Shown here piece by piece: positions 30,001 through 42,120 of a stretch of 64,000 nucleotides of DNA (its first letter is position 1; each line of letters begins with the position of its first letter). Source of the stretch: Limnomonas spitsbergensis (Eukaryota; Chlorophyta; Chlorophyceae; Chlamydomonadales); assembly GCA_037349105.1 (NCBI GenBank), contig JAYJMM010000036.1, positions 248,001 through 312,000 on the forward strand, in the 5' to 3' direction. The position numbers were made by a program, and so were the translations under genes. The notes beneath the pieces are model-generated. The model was given only the letters and a program-made list of their open reading frames with translations, searched no databases and was not told the origin of the DNA.

Positions 30001-33000
30001 CGGATTATTGGCAGCGGCAGAATAGAGCTTTCAATAGCTTTTGCTGACCCTGTCTGGCCCCACGGATTATTGGAAGCGGCAGAATAGAGCTTTCAGTAGC
30101 TTTTGCTGACCCTGTCTGAGAGCCCCCACTGATTATTGGCAGCGGCAGAATAGAGCTTTCAGTAGCTTTTGCTGACCCTGTCTGGCCCCACGGATTTTTT
30201 GGCAGCAGCAGAATAGAGCTTTCAGTAGCTTTTGCTGACCCTGTCTGAGTGCCCCCATGGATTATTGGCTGCGGCAGAATATAGCTTTCAGTAGCTTTTG
30301 CTGACCCTGTCTGAGTGCCCCCACGGATTATTGACAGCGGCAGAATAGAGCTTTCAGTAGCTTTTGCTCACCCTGTCTGAGTGCCCCCACGGATTATTGG
30401 CAGCGGCAGAATAGAGCTTTTAGTAGCTTTTGCTGACCCTGTCTGGCCCCACGGATTTTTTGGCAGCGGCAGAATAGAGCTTTCAGTAGCTTTTGCTGAC
30501 CCTGTCTGAGTGCCCCCACGGTTTATTGGCAGCGGCAGAATAGAGCTTTCAGTAGCTTTTGCTGACCCTGTCTGGCCCCACGGATTATTGGTAGCGGCAG
30601 AATAGAGCTTTCAGTAGCTTTGCTGACCCTGTCTGAGTGCCCCCACGGATTATTGGCAGCGGCAGAAAAGAGCTTTCAGTAGCTTTTGCTGACCCTGTCT
30701 GAGTGCCCCCACGGATTATTGGCAGCGGAAAAATAGAGCTTTCAGTAGCTTTTGCTGACCCTGCCTGGCCCCACGGATTATTGGCAGCGGCAGAATAGAG
30801 CTTTCAGTAGCTTTTGCTGGCCTTGTCTGGCCTCACGGATTTTCGGCAGCAGCAGAATAGAGCTTTCAGTAGCTTTTGCTGACCTTGTCTGGCCTCACGG
30901 ATTTTCGGCAGCAGCAGAATAGAGCTTTCAGTAGCTTTTGCTGACCCTGTCTGAGTGCCCCACGGATTATTGGCAGCGGCAGAATAGAGCTTTCAGTAGC
31001 TTTTGCTGACCCTGTCTGGCCCCACGGATTATTGGCAACGGCAGAAAAGAGCTTTCAGTAGCTTTTGCTGACCCTGTCTCAGTGCCCCCACGGATTATTG
31101 GCAGCGGCAGAATAGAGCTTTCAGTAGCTTTTGCTGACCCTGTCTGAGTGCCCCCACGGATTATTGGCAGCGGCAGAATAGAGCTTTCAGTAGCTTTTGC
31201 TGACCCTGTCTGGCCCCACGGATTATTGGAAGCGGCAGAATAGAGCTTTCAGTAGCTTTTGCTGACCCTGTCTGAGAGCCCCCACTGATTATTGGCAGCG
31301 GCAGAATAGAGCTTTCAGTAGCTTTTGCTGACCCTGTCTGGCCCCACGGATTTTTTGGCAGCAGCAGAATAGAGCTTTCAGTAGCTTTTGCTGACCCTGT
31401 CTGAGTGCCCCCATGGATTATTGGCTGCGGCAGAATAGAGCTTTCAGTAGCTTTTGCTGACCCTATCTGCCCCCACGGATTATTGGCAGCGGCAGAATAG
31501 AGCTTTCAGTAGCTTTGCTGACCCTGTCTCAGTGCCCCCACGGATTATTGGCAGCGGCAGAATAGAGCTTTCAGTAGCTTTTGCTGACCCTGTCTGGCCC
31601 CACGGATTATTGGCAGCGGCAGAATTGAGCTTTCAGTAGCTTTTGCTGACCCTGTCTGGCCCCACGGATTATTGGTAGCGGCAGAATAGAGCTTTCAGTA
31701 CCTTTTGCTGACCCTGTCTCAGTGCCCCCACGGATTATTGGTAGCGGCAGAATAGAGCTTTCAGTAGCTTTTGCTGACCCTGTCTGAGTGCCCCCACGGA
31801 TTATTGGCAGCGGCAGAATAGAGCTTTCAGTAGCTTTTGCTGACCCTGTCTGCCCCCACGGATTATTGGCAGCGGCAGAATAGAGCTTTCAGTAGCTTTT
31901 GCTGACCCTGTCTGAGTGCCCCCACGGATTATTGGCAGCGGCAGAATAGAGCTTTCAGTAGCTTTTGCTGATCCTGTCTGGCCCCACGGATTATTGGCAG
32001 CGGCAGAATAGAGCTTTCAGTAGCGTTTGCTGACCCTGTCTGGCCCCACGGATTATTGGCAGCGGCAGAATAGAGCTTTCAGTAGCTTTTGCTGACCCTG
32101 TCTCAGTGCCCCCACGGATTATTGGCAGCGGCAGAATAGAGCTTTCAGTAGCTTTTGCTGACCCTGTCTGAGTGCCCCCACGGATTATTGGCAGCGGCAG
32201 AATAGAGCTTTCAGTAGCTTTTGCTGACCCTGTCTGGCCCCACGGATTATTGGCAGCGGCAGAATAGAGCTTTCAGTAGCGTTTGCTGACCCAGTCTGGC
32301 CCCACGGATTATTGGCAGCGGCAGAATAGAGCTTTCAATAGCTTTTGCTGACCCTGTCTGGCCCCACGGATTATTGGAAGCGGCAGAATAGAGCTTTCAG
32401 TAGCTTTTGCTGACCCTGTCTGAGAGCCCCCACTGATTATTGGCAGCGGCAGAATAGAGCTTTCAGTAGCTTTTGCTGACCCTGTCTGGCCCCACGGATT
32501 TTTTGGCAGCAGCAGAATAGAGCTTTCAGTAGCTTTTGCTGACCCTGTCTGAGTGCCCCCATGGATTATTGGCTGCGGCAGAATATAGCTTTCAGTAGCT
32601 TTTGCTGACCCTGTCTGAGTGCCCCCACGGATTATTGACAGCGGCAGAATAGAGCTTTCAGTAGCTTTTGCTCACCCTGTCTGAGTGCCCCCACGGATTA
32701 TTGGCAGCGGCAGAATAGAGCTTTTAGTAGCTTTTGCTGACCCTGTCTGGCCCCACGGATTTTTTGGCAGCGGCAGAATAGAGCTTTCAGTAGCTTTTGC
32801 TGACCCTGTCTGAGTGCCCCCACGGTTTATTGGCAGCGGCAGAATAGAGCTTTCAGTAGCTTTTGCTGACCCTGTCTGGCCCCACGGATTATTGGTAGCG
32901 GCAGAATAGAGCTTTCAGTAGCTTTGCTGACCCTGTCTGAGTGCCCCCACGGATTATTGGCAGCGGCAGAAAAGAGCTTTCAGTAGCTTTTGCTGACCCT

Positions 33001-36000
33001 GTCTGAGTGCCCCCACGGATTATTGGCAGCGGAAAAATAGAGCTTTCAGTAGCTTTTGCTGACCCTGCCTGGCCCCACGGATTATTGGCAGCGGCAGAAT
33101 AGAGCTTTCAGTAGCTTTTGCTGGCCTTGTCTGGCCTCACGGATTTTCGGCAGCAGCAGAATAGAGCTTTCAGTAGCTTTTGCTGACCCTGTCTGAGTGC
33201 CCCACGGATTATTGGCAGCGGCAGAATAGAGCTTTCAGTAGCTTTTGCTGACCCTGTCTGGCCCCACGGATTATTGGCAACGGCAGAAAAGAGCTTTCAG
33301 TAGCTTTTGCTGACCCTGTCTCAGTGCCCCCACGGATTATTGGCAGCGGCAGAATAGAGCTTTCAGTAGCTTTTGCTGACCCTGTCTGAGTGCCCCCACG
33401 GATTATTGGCAGCGGCAGAATAGAGCTTTCAGTAGCTTTTGCTGACCCTGTCTGGCCCCACGGATTATTGGCAGCGGCAGAATAGAGCTTTCAGTAGCTT
33501 TTGCTGACCCTGTCTGAGTGCCCCCACGGATTATTGGCAGCGGCAGAATAGAGCTTTCAGTAGCTTTTGCTGACCCTGTCTGGCCCCACGGATTATTGGC
33601 AGCGGCAGAATAGAGCTTTCAGTAGCTTTTGCTGACCCTGTCTGGCCCCACGGATTATTGGCAGCGGCAGAATAGAGCTTTCAATAGCTTTTGCTGACCC
33701 TGTCTGGCCCCACGGATTATTGGAAGCGGCAGAATAGAGCTTTCAGTAGCTTTTGCTGACCCTGTCTGAGAGCCCCCACTGATTATTGGCAGCGGCAGAA
33801 TAGAGCTTTCAGTAGCTTTTGCTGACCCTGTCTGGCCCCACGGATTTTTGGCTGCAGCAGAATAGAGCTTTCAGTAGCTTTTGCTGACCCTGTCTGAGTG
33901 CCCCCATGGATTATTGGCTGCGGCAGAATAGAGCTTTCAGTAGCTTTTGCTGACCCTGTGTGGCCCCACGGATTATTGACAGCGGCAGAATAGAGCTTTC
34001 AGAAGCTTTTGCTGACCCTGTCTGAGTGCCCCCACGAATTATTGGCAGCGGCAGAATAGAGCTTTCAGTAGCTTTTGCTGACCCTGTCTGGCCCCACGGA
34101 TTTTTTGGCAGCGGCAGAATAGAGCTTTCAGTAGCTTTTGCTGACCCTGTCTGAGTGCCCCTACGGTTTATTGGCAGCGGCAGAATAGAGCTTTCAGTAG
34201 CTTTTGCTGACCCTGCCTGGCCCCACGGATTATTGGCAGCGGCAGAATAGAGCTTTCAGTAGCTTTGCTGACCCTGTCTGAGTGCCCCCACGGATTATTG
34301 GCAGCGGCAGAATAGAGCTTTCAGTAGCTTTTGCTGACCCTGTCTGAGTGCCCCCACGGATTATTGGCAGCGGCAAAATAGAGCTTTCAGTAGCTTTTGC
34401 TGACCCTGTCTGGCCCCACGGATTATTGGCAGCGGCAGAATAGAGCTTTCAGTAGCTTTTGCTGACCTTGTCTGGCCTCACGGATTTTCGGCAGCAGCAG
34501 AATAGAGCTTTCAGTAGCTTTTGCTGACCCTGTCTGGCCCCACGGATTATTGGCAGCGGCAGAATAGAGCTTTCAGTAGCTTTTGCTGACCCTGTCTGGC
34601 CCCACGGATTATTGGCAACGGCAGAAAAGAGCTTTCAGTAGCTTTTGCTGACCCTGTCTCAGTGCCCCCACGGATTATTGGCAGCGGCAGAATAGAGCTT
34701 TCAGTAGCTTTTGCTGACCCTGTCTGAGTGCCCCCACGGATTATTGGCAGCGGCAGAATAGAGCTTTCAGTAGCTTTTGCTGACCCTGTCTGGCCCCACG
34801 GATTATTGGAAGCGGCAGAATAGAGCTTTCAGTAGCTTTTGCTGACCCTGTCGGAGAGCCCCCACTGATTATTGGCAGCGGCAGAATAGAGCTTTCAGTA
34901 GCTTTTGCTGACCCTGTCTGGCCCCACGGATTTTTTGGCAGCAGCAGAATAGAGCTTTCAGTAGCTTTTGCTGACCCTGTCTGAGTGCCCCCATGGATTA
35001 TTGGCTGCGGCAGAATAGAGCTTTCAGTAGCTTTTGCTGACCCTGTCTGGCCCCACGGATTATTGGCAGCGGCAGAATAGAGCTTTCAGTAGCTTTTGCT
35101 GACCCTGTCTCAGTGCCCCCACGGATTATTGGCAGCGGCAGAATAGAGCTTTCAGTAGCTTTTGCTGACCCTGTCTGGCCCCACGGATTTTTTGGCAGCG
35201 GCAGAATAGAGCTTTCAGTAGCTTTTGCTGACCCTGTCTGAGTGCCCCTACGGTTTATTGGCAGCGGCAGAATAGAGCTTTCAGTAGCTTTTGCTGACCC
35301 TGTCTGGCCCCACGGATTATTGGCAGCGGCAGAATAGAGCTTTCAGTAGCTTTGCTGACCCTGTCTGAGTGCCCCCACGGATTATTGGCAGCGGCAGAAT
35401 AGAGCTTTCAGTAGCTTTTTCTGACCCTGTCTGAGTGCCCCCACGGATTATTGGCAGCGGCAAAATAGAGCTTTCAGTAGCTTTTGCTGACCCTGTCTGA
35501 GTGCCCCACGGATTATTGGCAGCGTCAAAATAGAGCTTTCAGTAGCTTTTGCTGACCCTGTCTGGCCCCACGGATTATTGGCAGCGGCAGAATAGAGCTT
35601 TCAGTACCTTTTGCTGACCCTGTCTCAGTGCCCCCACGGATTATTGGTAGCGGCAGAATAGAGCTTTCAGTAGCTTTTGCTGACCCTGTCTGAGTGCCCC
35701 CACGGATTATTGGCAGCGGCAGAATAGAGCTTTCAGTAGCTTTTGCTGACCCTGTTTGGCCCCACGGATTATTGGCAGCGGCAGAATAGAGCTTTCAGTA
35801 GCTTTTGCTGACCCTGTCTGAGTGCCCCCACGGATTATTGGCAGCGGCAGAATAGAACTTTCAGTAGCTTTTGCTGACCCTGTCTGGCCCCACGGATTAT
35901 TGGAAGCGGCAGAATAGAGCTTTCAGTAGCTTTTGCTGACCCTGTCTGAGAGCCCCCACTGATTATTGGCAGCGGCAGAATAGAGCTTTCAGTAGCTTTT

Positions 36001-37540
36001 GCTGACCCCGTCTGGCCCCACGGATTTTTTGGCAGCAGCAGAATAGAGCTTTCAGTAGCTTTTGCTGACCCTGTCTGAGTGCCCCCATGGATTATTGGCA
36101 GCGGCAGAATAGAGCTTTCAGTAGCTTTTGCTGACCCTGTTTGGCCCCACGGATTTTTTGGCAGCAGCAAAATAGAGCTTTCAGTAGCTTTTGCTGACCC
36201 TGTCTGAGTGCCCCCACGGATTATTGGCTGCGGCAGAATAGAGCTTTCAGTAGCTTTTGCTGACCCTGTCTGGCCCCACGGATTATTGGCAGCGGCAGAA
36301 TAGAGCTTTCAGTAGCTTTTGCTGACCCTGTCTGAGTGCCCCCACGGATTATTGGCAGCGGCAGAATAGAGCTTTCAGTAGCTTTTGCTGACCCTGTCTG
36401 AGTGCCCCACGGATTATTGGCAGCGGCAGAATAGAGCTTTCAGTAGCTTTTGCTGACCCTGTCTGGCCCCACGGATTATTGGCAGCGGCAGAATAGAGCT
36501 TTCAGTACCTTTTGCTGACCCTGTCTCAGTGCCCCCACGGATTATTGGTAGCGGCAGAATAGAGCTTTCAGTAGCTTTTGCTGACCCTGTCTGAGTGCCC
36601 CCACGGATTATTGGCAGCGGCAGAATAGAGCTTTCAGTAGCTTTTGCTGACCCTGTCTGGCCCCACGGATTATTGGCAGCGGCAGAATAGAGCTTTCAGT
36701 AGCTTTTGCTGACCCTGTCTGAGTGCCCCCACGGATTATTGGCAGCGGCAGAATAGAGCTTTCAGTAGCTTTTGCTGATCCTGTCTGGCCCCACGGATTA
36801 TTGGCAGCGGCAGAATAGAGCTTTCAGTAGCGTTTGCTGACCCTGTCTGGCCCCACGGATTATTGGCAGCGGCAGAATAGAGCTTTCAGTAGCTTTTGCT
36901 GACCCTGTCTGGCCCCACGGATTATTGGAAGCGGCAGAATAGAGCTTTCAGTAGCTTTTGCTGACCCTGTCTGAGAGCCCCCACTGATTATTGGCAGCGG
37001 CAGAATAGAGCTTTCAGTAGCTTTTGCTGACCCTGTCTGGCCCCACGGATTTTTTGGCAGCAGCAAAATAGAGCTTTCAGTAGCTTTTGCTGACCCTGTC
37101 TGAGTGCCCCCATGGATTATTGGCTGCGGCAGAATAGAGCTTTCAGTAGCTTTTGCTGACCCTGTCTGGCCCCACGGATTATTGGCAGCGGCAGAATAGA
37201 GCTTTCAGTAGCTTTTGCTGACCCTGTCTGAGTGCCCCCACGGATTATTGGCAGCGGCAGAATAGAGCTTTCAGTAGCTTTTGCTGACCCTGTCTGGCCC
37301 CACGGATTTTTTGGCAGCGGCAGAATAGAGCTTTCAGTAGCTTTTGCTGACCCTGTCTGAGTGCCCCTACGGTTTATTGGCAGCGGCAGAATAGAGCTTT
37401 CAGTAGCTTTTGCTGACCCTGTCTGGCCCCACGGATTATTGGCAGCGGCAGAATAGAGCTTTCAGTAGCTTTTGCTGACCATGTCTGGCCCCACGGATTA
37501 TTGGCAGCGGCAGAATAGAGCTTTTAGTAGCTTTTGCTGA
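1..37540. repeat. Satellite array of 62/66-bp monomers
   Basis: The whole stretch is head-to-tail copies of one monomer, about 585 of them. The core contains CACGGATTATTGGCAGCGGC followed by AGAATAGAGCTTTCAGTAGC and TTTTGCTGACCCTGTCTG. Two length classes differ at the joint: a 62-bp form (CTGTCTGGCCCCACGG) and a 66-bp form (CTGTCTGAGTGCCCCCACGG), often alternating so that about 128 bp acts as a dimer. Indel variants (GGATTTTTTGG, TAGCTTTGCTG, GTGCCCCACGG) and point variants recur in blocks, showing higher-order repeat organisation. No gene or inserted element interrupts the array. Open frames of 60-110 codons here are periodic products of the monomer, not genes. The array begins before the window and ends where TTTTGCTGA gives way to TCTAGTTTACC. 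A centromeric, subtelomeric or heterochromatic role is possible, but sequence alone does not decide it. Confidence 0.97.
18611..34473. repeat. Higher-order repeat blocks within the satellite
   Basis: A rare monomer variant (TGGCCTCACGGATTTTCGGC) marks equivalent positions in larger repeat blocks. It starts at 18611, 19952, 22263, 24624, 27245, 28586, 30828, 30890, 33132 and 34473. The interval 1,341 bp occurs three times exactly (18611-19952, 27245-28586, 33132-34473). The interval 2,242 bp occurs twice (28586-30828 and 30890-33132), with one extra 62-bp monomer between. The interval 24624-27245 is 2,621 bp, matching the offset between a distinctive segment at 23459 and its identical copy at 26080. 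These exact recurrences indicate recent segmental amplification of multi-monomer blocks. Positions were counted by hand and could be off by a base or two. Confidence 0.85.
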
Positions 37541-37612
37541 TCTAGTTTACCTGTAAACCCTGAACTAGCCCCTAAACCCTATAACCTCCGAACCCGCCCC
37601 TAAACCCTATCA
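37541..37612. repeat. Degenerate CCCTAAA telomere-like motifs at the satellite edge
   Basis: Directly after the last satellite monomer there are several imperfect copies of CCCTAAA: GTAAACCCTGAA, CCCCTAAACCCTATAACC and again CCCCTAAACCCTAT. This is the plant/green-algal telomere motif class (TTTAGGG on the other strand), but only about four degenerate units are present. It is therefore an interstitial or decayed telomere-like patch, not a functional end. It fits a subtelomeric position for the array, or an old fusion point, but chance low-complexity sequence cannot be excluded. Confidence 0.5.
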
Positions 37613-38095
37613 GCCATATGACGGTGGGACTACCATGCCCAGAGCACATGAATGGGTTTACCTGATTTGGTTGACCCACGGTGGGTAAGCCACGCTATGA
37701 AATGATGGGTCTGCCATGGTGTGGTCATGTAGCGTGGGTGTAACCATCCCGGAGTCCCCACTGTGGGTCCCCCCATGTGGGGATCCCCGTGATAGTCAGA
37801 CGACCGTGGGTCAGCCTATTGCTGATGCCCCACTGTGGGTCCCCCCCATGTGGGGATCCCCACGATATGGGACCATGAGTGGTACCGCCCATCGCGAAAG
37901 CCCAGTGTGGGGGAATCCTCTCACTTGGACCCACCGTGGGAGTATCCCATCAGACATACCCCACTGATGCCAACCCATGACGGAGCCCTACGACATGTAT
38001 CCCCACGGTGGGGATACCCACTGGGTTTGGCCAATTCCCAGTGGGGCGGCCCACGGTGGCCGGCGCCACACCAATGTCCCCCACGTGCACTTTTT
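37613..38095. repeat. GC-rich palindromic tandem repeat
   Basis: This stretch is dominated by the palindrome-rich motifs CCACGGTGGG, CCCACTGTGGGTCC and ATGTGGGGATCCCC. The clearest pair, CCCCACTGTGGGTCC, starts near 37756 and 37828, a period of about 72 bp. More divergent copies continue to about 38080. Each copy can fold on itself (GGGGATCCCC, CCACGGTGG). The short overlapping reading frames on both strands have repeat-driven composition and are not credible genes. Confidence 0.7.
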
Positions 38096-38099
38096 CCGA

Positions 38100-38345
38100 C
38101 GCAGGACGGTAGGAGGGCAGGAGGGTGGGAGGGCAGGAGGAAAAGATGGTACAAGGATTGGAGGGTTGGAGGGTAGGAGGGTAGGAGGGCAGGAGGGTAG
38201 GAGGGCAGGAGGGCAGGAGTAAAAGAGGGTACGAGGATTGGAGGGTACGAGGATTGAGGGGATGGAGGGATGGAGGGTAGGAGGGTAGAAGGGCAAGAGG
38301 AAAATAGGTTAGGAGGGGAGCATGGTGGGAGGGTAGGAGGACAGG
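38100..38345. repeat. GGAGGGT/GGAGGGC minisatellite (G-quadruplex-prone)
   Basis: About 30 imperfect units of GGAGGGTA or GGAGGGCA run along the plus strand, occasionally broken by AAAAGA or GATTGGAGG. The many closely spaced G3 runs give strong G-quadruplex potential on the plus strand. Proline/leucine/serine-rich frames on the minus strand (PSYPPALLPSYPP type) are translations of this repeat. It lies just downstream of the 3' end of the minus-strand gene that ends at 38387. Confidence 0.85.
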
Positions 38346-38386
38346 GTGGTAGGTGGACAGAGTGAACCAAACTATGTTCAGATACA

Positions 38387-41300
38387 TTACCTTCTGATAG
38401 CAAGTGCAATTTCCTCCTCTCCGTCGGACACACTCAAGTCAGTAGGAATACGAGGTGGCTCGAGAAAATCTTGCAAGGGATTTAGACCTTTTAAGGAGGG
38501 ATCCCCATTGAGGGCAGCGATGCTGTCAGGAGCACCCTGTGTGTGCACATTGATCACAAATATGTGGTTGCATAAAAAAGCAATATGTCATTTACATTTT
38601 CTGAACATAACACATATTTCCCTTCCATCCCACACTGGTAACCTCACCTAGCAGGATCCCTGCCATGATAACAACATCTCAGAAAAGGACAAGAAGCCAA
38701 TCAAGGTAGCTGTCTGGTGCGTGATTGCTAAGATGTCACATGCTGGCAGGCACTTACCTTCATCAATAATGGTATCAACAAACGCAATTGCAGTCTGGTG
38801 ACCGCAAGCCATGATGATATGACCCGTCCTCCATGCTGCGGAACTTTCCTGATGGCGGTCCAGATATTGTGTACTTTGGCTGAGCTTGATTTTAATTGGA
38901 CGTCAAACAACTCAGTGATAACCCGTAGCGTTGAGTCCATGCGCGTCCTGATATCCTACACAGAGCATTGACCAGTTATTTTAGCATGTGGAAACAAATT
39001 GGTGAGCAAAACGTGTTCATAAATGAGCAAAACTGGAGCATCCATCTTACCTCATCAAGAGGCCAATAATCGTAATTTGCAGCATTCCAGCCTGCAACAA
39101 CACGATCCCTAGACCTAGGCATGCCTCTCTTGTATTTCATAGCCGGAAGAGACCCAGAAGTGTTAGACGAGCTGGCGGCTGAAGCAGCTTGAAAAAGGGG
39201 CGTTGAACAACCTTTCACGATGTCGCAGTATTGCGATGCATTAACTTTATTGCTCGTCTTCGTAGCGCTCCTCAACGTCTGAAACAAATACTCTGAAAAC
39301 CGGCTGGACAGCCTAGAAAAGTCGACCTTCACCGTCGTAAAATGCTGCCTAAATAGTTTGTTAGTCGAAATAACCATGGTGCATGTGAACACAACGTCGT
39401 GGCAGGTCTGTGACGTTAAACAATTAGAGTTGTTTCGGGCAGTCCTTGGCCCAACATTTCCCCGGAATTCTCGGTCTCGCATATCAATGTCCCGTTTCCA
39501 AAATCCGATGAACATAATGCAGAAAGCGGCATCCTCCACAATATCTAAGGGTAGGCGATCTTTAATTAAAAACATAGAGAGATATCTGTGTGCAAATTCA
39601 ATAAATAGGAACGTGCCATAGTTTTCTGGTGGAGAGGACCGTAAAGCATAATGAATGGAATATGTCTCTTGCACAGAACCGTCTGACATCCGCTTGAAAT
39701 CAAAAAGCTTAAGCATACCCTGCATGGATTGCTTGTCAGATGCGTCCATGTCAGCTGGAGAGAGACAAAGTGCGTCCATGTTCTGCATGATGAACGAAGA
39801 TGATACAAATAGGCCGCCAATATCAAGCCGCCGCACAGGCTGCAAAAACTGACTTCGTAGACGCCATCCGGTATGCAGCCAATCAATTATGTCCATAACA
39901 TGCATTCGAGAGCCGTCCATGTTGGTTTGCATAAAAAATTGTAAGGTCATTAGGTCGTGATCAATGGCTATGTCATTCAAAACCGGAGCCGGAGAGGGAG
40001 AAGGAGGGGGAAAGGGAGGAACAATTGAAGATGGAGGAGGGGGAGGGGGGGAAGCAAGGGGATACTTGCACAGCTGATACCCAATGTTAACCAACCGGCG
40101 GTCGCCGTCGTGCGTATGACCAATTAGCTTCAGTTTCGCTTCGCAGCTTCTTGCGCATGTGCAATAAGCAATGTATGTGAAGGTGAGTCCTATGTGGGCG
40201 GCACGCAACCAGCACTGTCAGCTTGAGGAAAGGTGACATAGACATGTAGGTTGCTTATTATCCTACTCACCTGCCAAATGAACTGCCAAATCCGCCAAGC
40301 TAGTTAAGTGGTAAATGTCTCATTAGAATTGTCATGAGCGAAGGCAAATAAAGGGAAGTGGGGAGCGCCTTGCACCAAAGGAACAAGTGTGTATGCATAT
40401 AAAGTAGAGGCTAGAGGACGTTCTTCTGCTGCTTGCCGAAATTGCTGTAGCGTAGTCACACAGAAGCTGCATGCAGATAATCCAAAAACGTGTATTTTGT
40501 TGGCCCGCACCGTGATATCGATTCGCTGTTGTAATGCAGATCCATCCTCCGACAAAAGAAAAAGGAGCATCAAGAAGGCCCCAAGCGCTTATAAGAGAGA
40601 CAACACTATCAAGAAAACCAGATGTGAGACCAAGAAGGTAAGGATATTCGAAAGAGGATTTCACTAATTTTGTCGTGCTTGAGGCAGGTCCCAGAAATAT
40701 TGTAGACACCCAGTCGTGCAACATTTGTCCACCAATTTGCATTAAAGTAACATACAATTTGGGTGGATGTCGGTGAAAGCGAGCGTTGGCGGCGGCCATC
40801 CAATAAGGCCTTGAAGCAATCTACCAGAGACGTTTGTAGGGCCTCGTGATCACGTAAGACGCCTGCTTGGGTTTTGAACATGGTGTGAGCTAGTAGGCCT
40901 GGACATAAATACAAGAACAGGCCATGACATAGATAAGGAAAGACATGAATACAAGCAATTACCTCACCTTGCTCAGTGGCAACATGAACAAGCTTCACCA
41001 ATTCGTTACAATCGCCTTGGTTCCTCATGCCTTTTAATAATAATTTCACTTCAGACAAAGCAGTTTTTGCACTTGCAATTTGGGCGCGCCCTCGGGTGAC
41101 TGCTTTAATCTCGTCCTTGCTCTGAGTAGCCAAAAAACTGCTTTTCGTCGAAGCGTGGGAATGGTCAAAAATCGGTTGTTGATGTGGCTAGCTTGAGAAT
41201 AGTCAATAGAGTGGGAAAGGGCAAGACTATTTGTAGAGGCCAACAGCTCAGACTGCAGTATAGGACAGTGCACACACGTGGATGCTGTGTCACAAAAAGA

Positions 41301-41876
41301 GCTGCGTGAACACCGTATTTCGCCTGTATACCGGGAGATGTTATACTGCAAGCAGAAATTTCGTATCGCCTGGGTACAAGGAGATCCGAGCAGACGATGA
41401 AATAGTTTGCGTACGACATAGAATGATGGAACCTCAAATGCTGCGTGTAGTTCCAGCAAAGATGGTGTGCTGCGTGGCTCAACAGCCGAAACGTGTATCG
41501 AGCTGCAAGGAATGCCAGGACATTGGCCTCCAATGTTGTTGACAACTGAGGTGCGGACCCCATGCTCCCATACGGCTTCAAAGTCAAAGGTCCGGCCCGC
41601 TCCAGTTGCTCCAGTTACACTGCTGGCCTTCCAACATTTATTGTTTGGGCAAACCAGCAAAAATTTCAAGAATGTCCAGCGGCTAGGACAACAACGTGCA
41701 TGTGTGCCATAGCAACACGAGTTGATGTCATGCAGCTTGTCGCAACATTCGCAGAGCGTGTGCGGCGCAAGAGGAGTCTGGCAACCTACAGGGGAAAATA
41801 AATCAGACTCAGGCATAAATTGCACAATACCTACGTTTGATGCTTGCGTTATGAATGTACGTGCCTTTGGGGTCAA
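38387..41876 (-). CDS. Multi-exon protein-coding gene of unknown function
   Basis: I do not recognise the product. Exon joins that keep frame, reading 5' to 3' on the minus strand: 41187-40968 (after an acceptor CAAGCTAG), intron 40967-40899 (GTGAGG...CCAG), an exon from 40898 to about 40600, further coding near 40560-40310, an exon ending at 40271, intron 40270-40190 (GTGAGT...ATAG), exon 40189-39051, intron 39050-38956 (GTAAGA...GTAG), exon 38955-38758 (66 codons), intron 38757-38537 (GTAAGT...ACAG), and final exon 38536-38387 (50 codons including TAA). The 5' part (41876 to about 41280) is a cysteine-rich frame (CECCDKLHD, CPNNKCW); its start and first donor are uncertain. The large exon has a proline-rich stretch, then a helical region containing LTSQTCHDVV and SRLSSRFSEYLFQTLRS. 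The latter faintly recalls the C-terminal acidic-residue region of some domesticated transposases, a weak impression only. Codon use is much less GC-rich than in the retroelement. Confidence 0.65.
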
Positions 41877-41929
41877 TGGCAGAAGATAAAATCTCCTCTC
41901 CGCTGGCGCCCCGTCACACTACTGGAAAT

Positions 41930-42120
41930 TTCACAGTAACACCATGGTTTACCATGGTAAATGCCCAACATGGTTAATTTACATGGCTGGCCAAGGTGCT
42001 ACCATGGTGGTACCAATGTTAACCATGGTATGTTTCTATGTTTGTCAATTTACCATTGTTATCTCTTGGTAAGAGGAATTACCATGATGTTACCAACGTT
42101 AGTCTATGTAACATTACTGG
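41930..42120. repeat. ACCATGGT palindrome-rich patch
   Basis: The motif ACCATGGT, or near versions (TTACCATGGTAA, CTACCATGGTGGTACC, TTAACCATGGTATG), recurs at intervals of 15-50 bases, making the segment rich in short perfect palindromes. It lies between two minus-strand genes and merges into the 41-bp tandem repeat that follows. No coding frame is convincing. It may be a decayed early part of the same minisatellite or a non-autonomous element remnant. Confidence 0.55.

Noticed and set aside
4853..37066. Open frames of 60-110 codons in the satellite on both strands
   Set aside because: They are periodic translations of the monomer, recurring with the repeat; no start context or domain supports them.
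1..37540. CRISPR-like array
   Set aside because: Copies are contiguous variants of one monomer with no unique spacers, and the setting is eukaryotic.
37716..38433. Overlapping proline/serine-rich and glycine-rich frames on both strands
   Set aside because: Their composition is imposed by the GGAGGG and GTGGGG repeats.
38976..40208. Single-exon gene of 410 codons
   Set aside because: Its first codons lie in an intron (40270-40190) and its last codons run past a GTAAGA donor at 39050; it is an internal exon of a larger gene.
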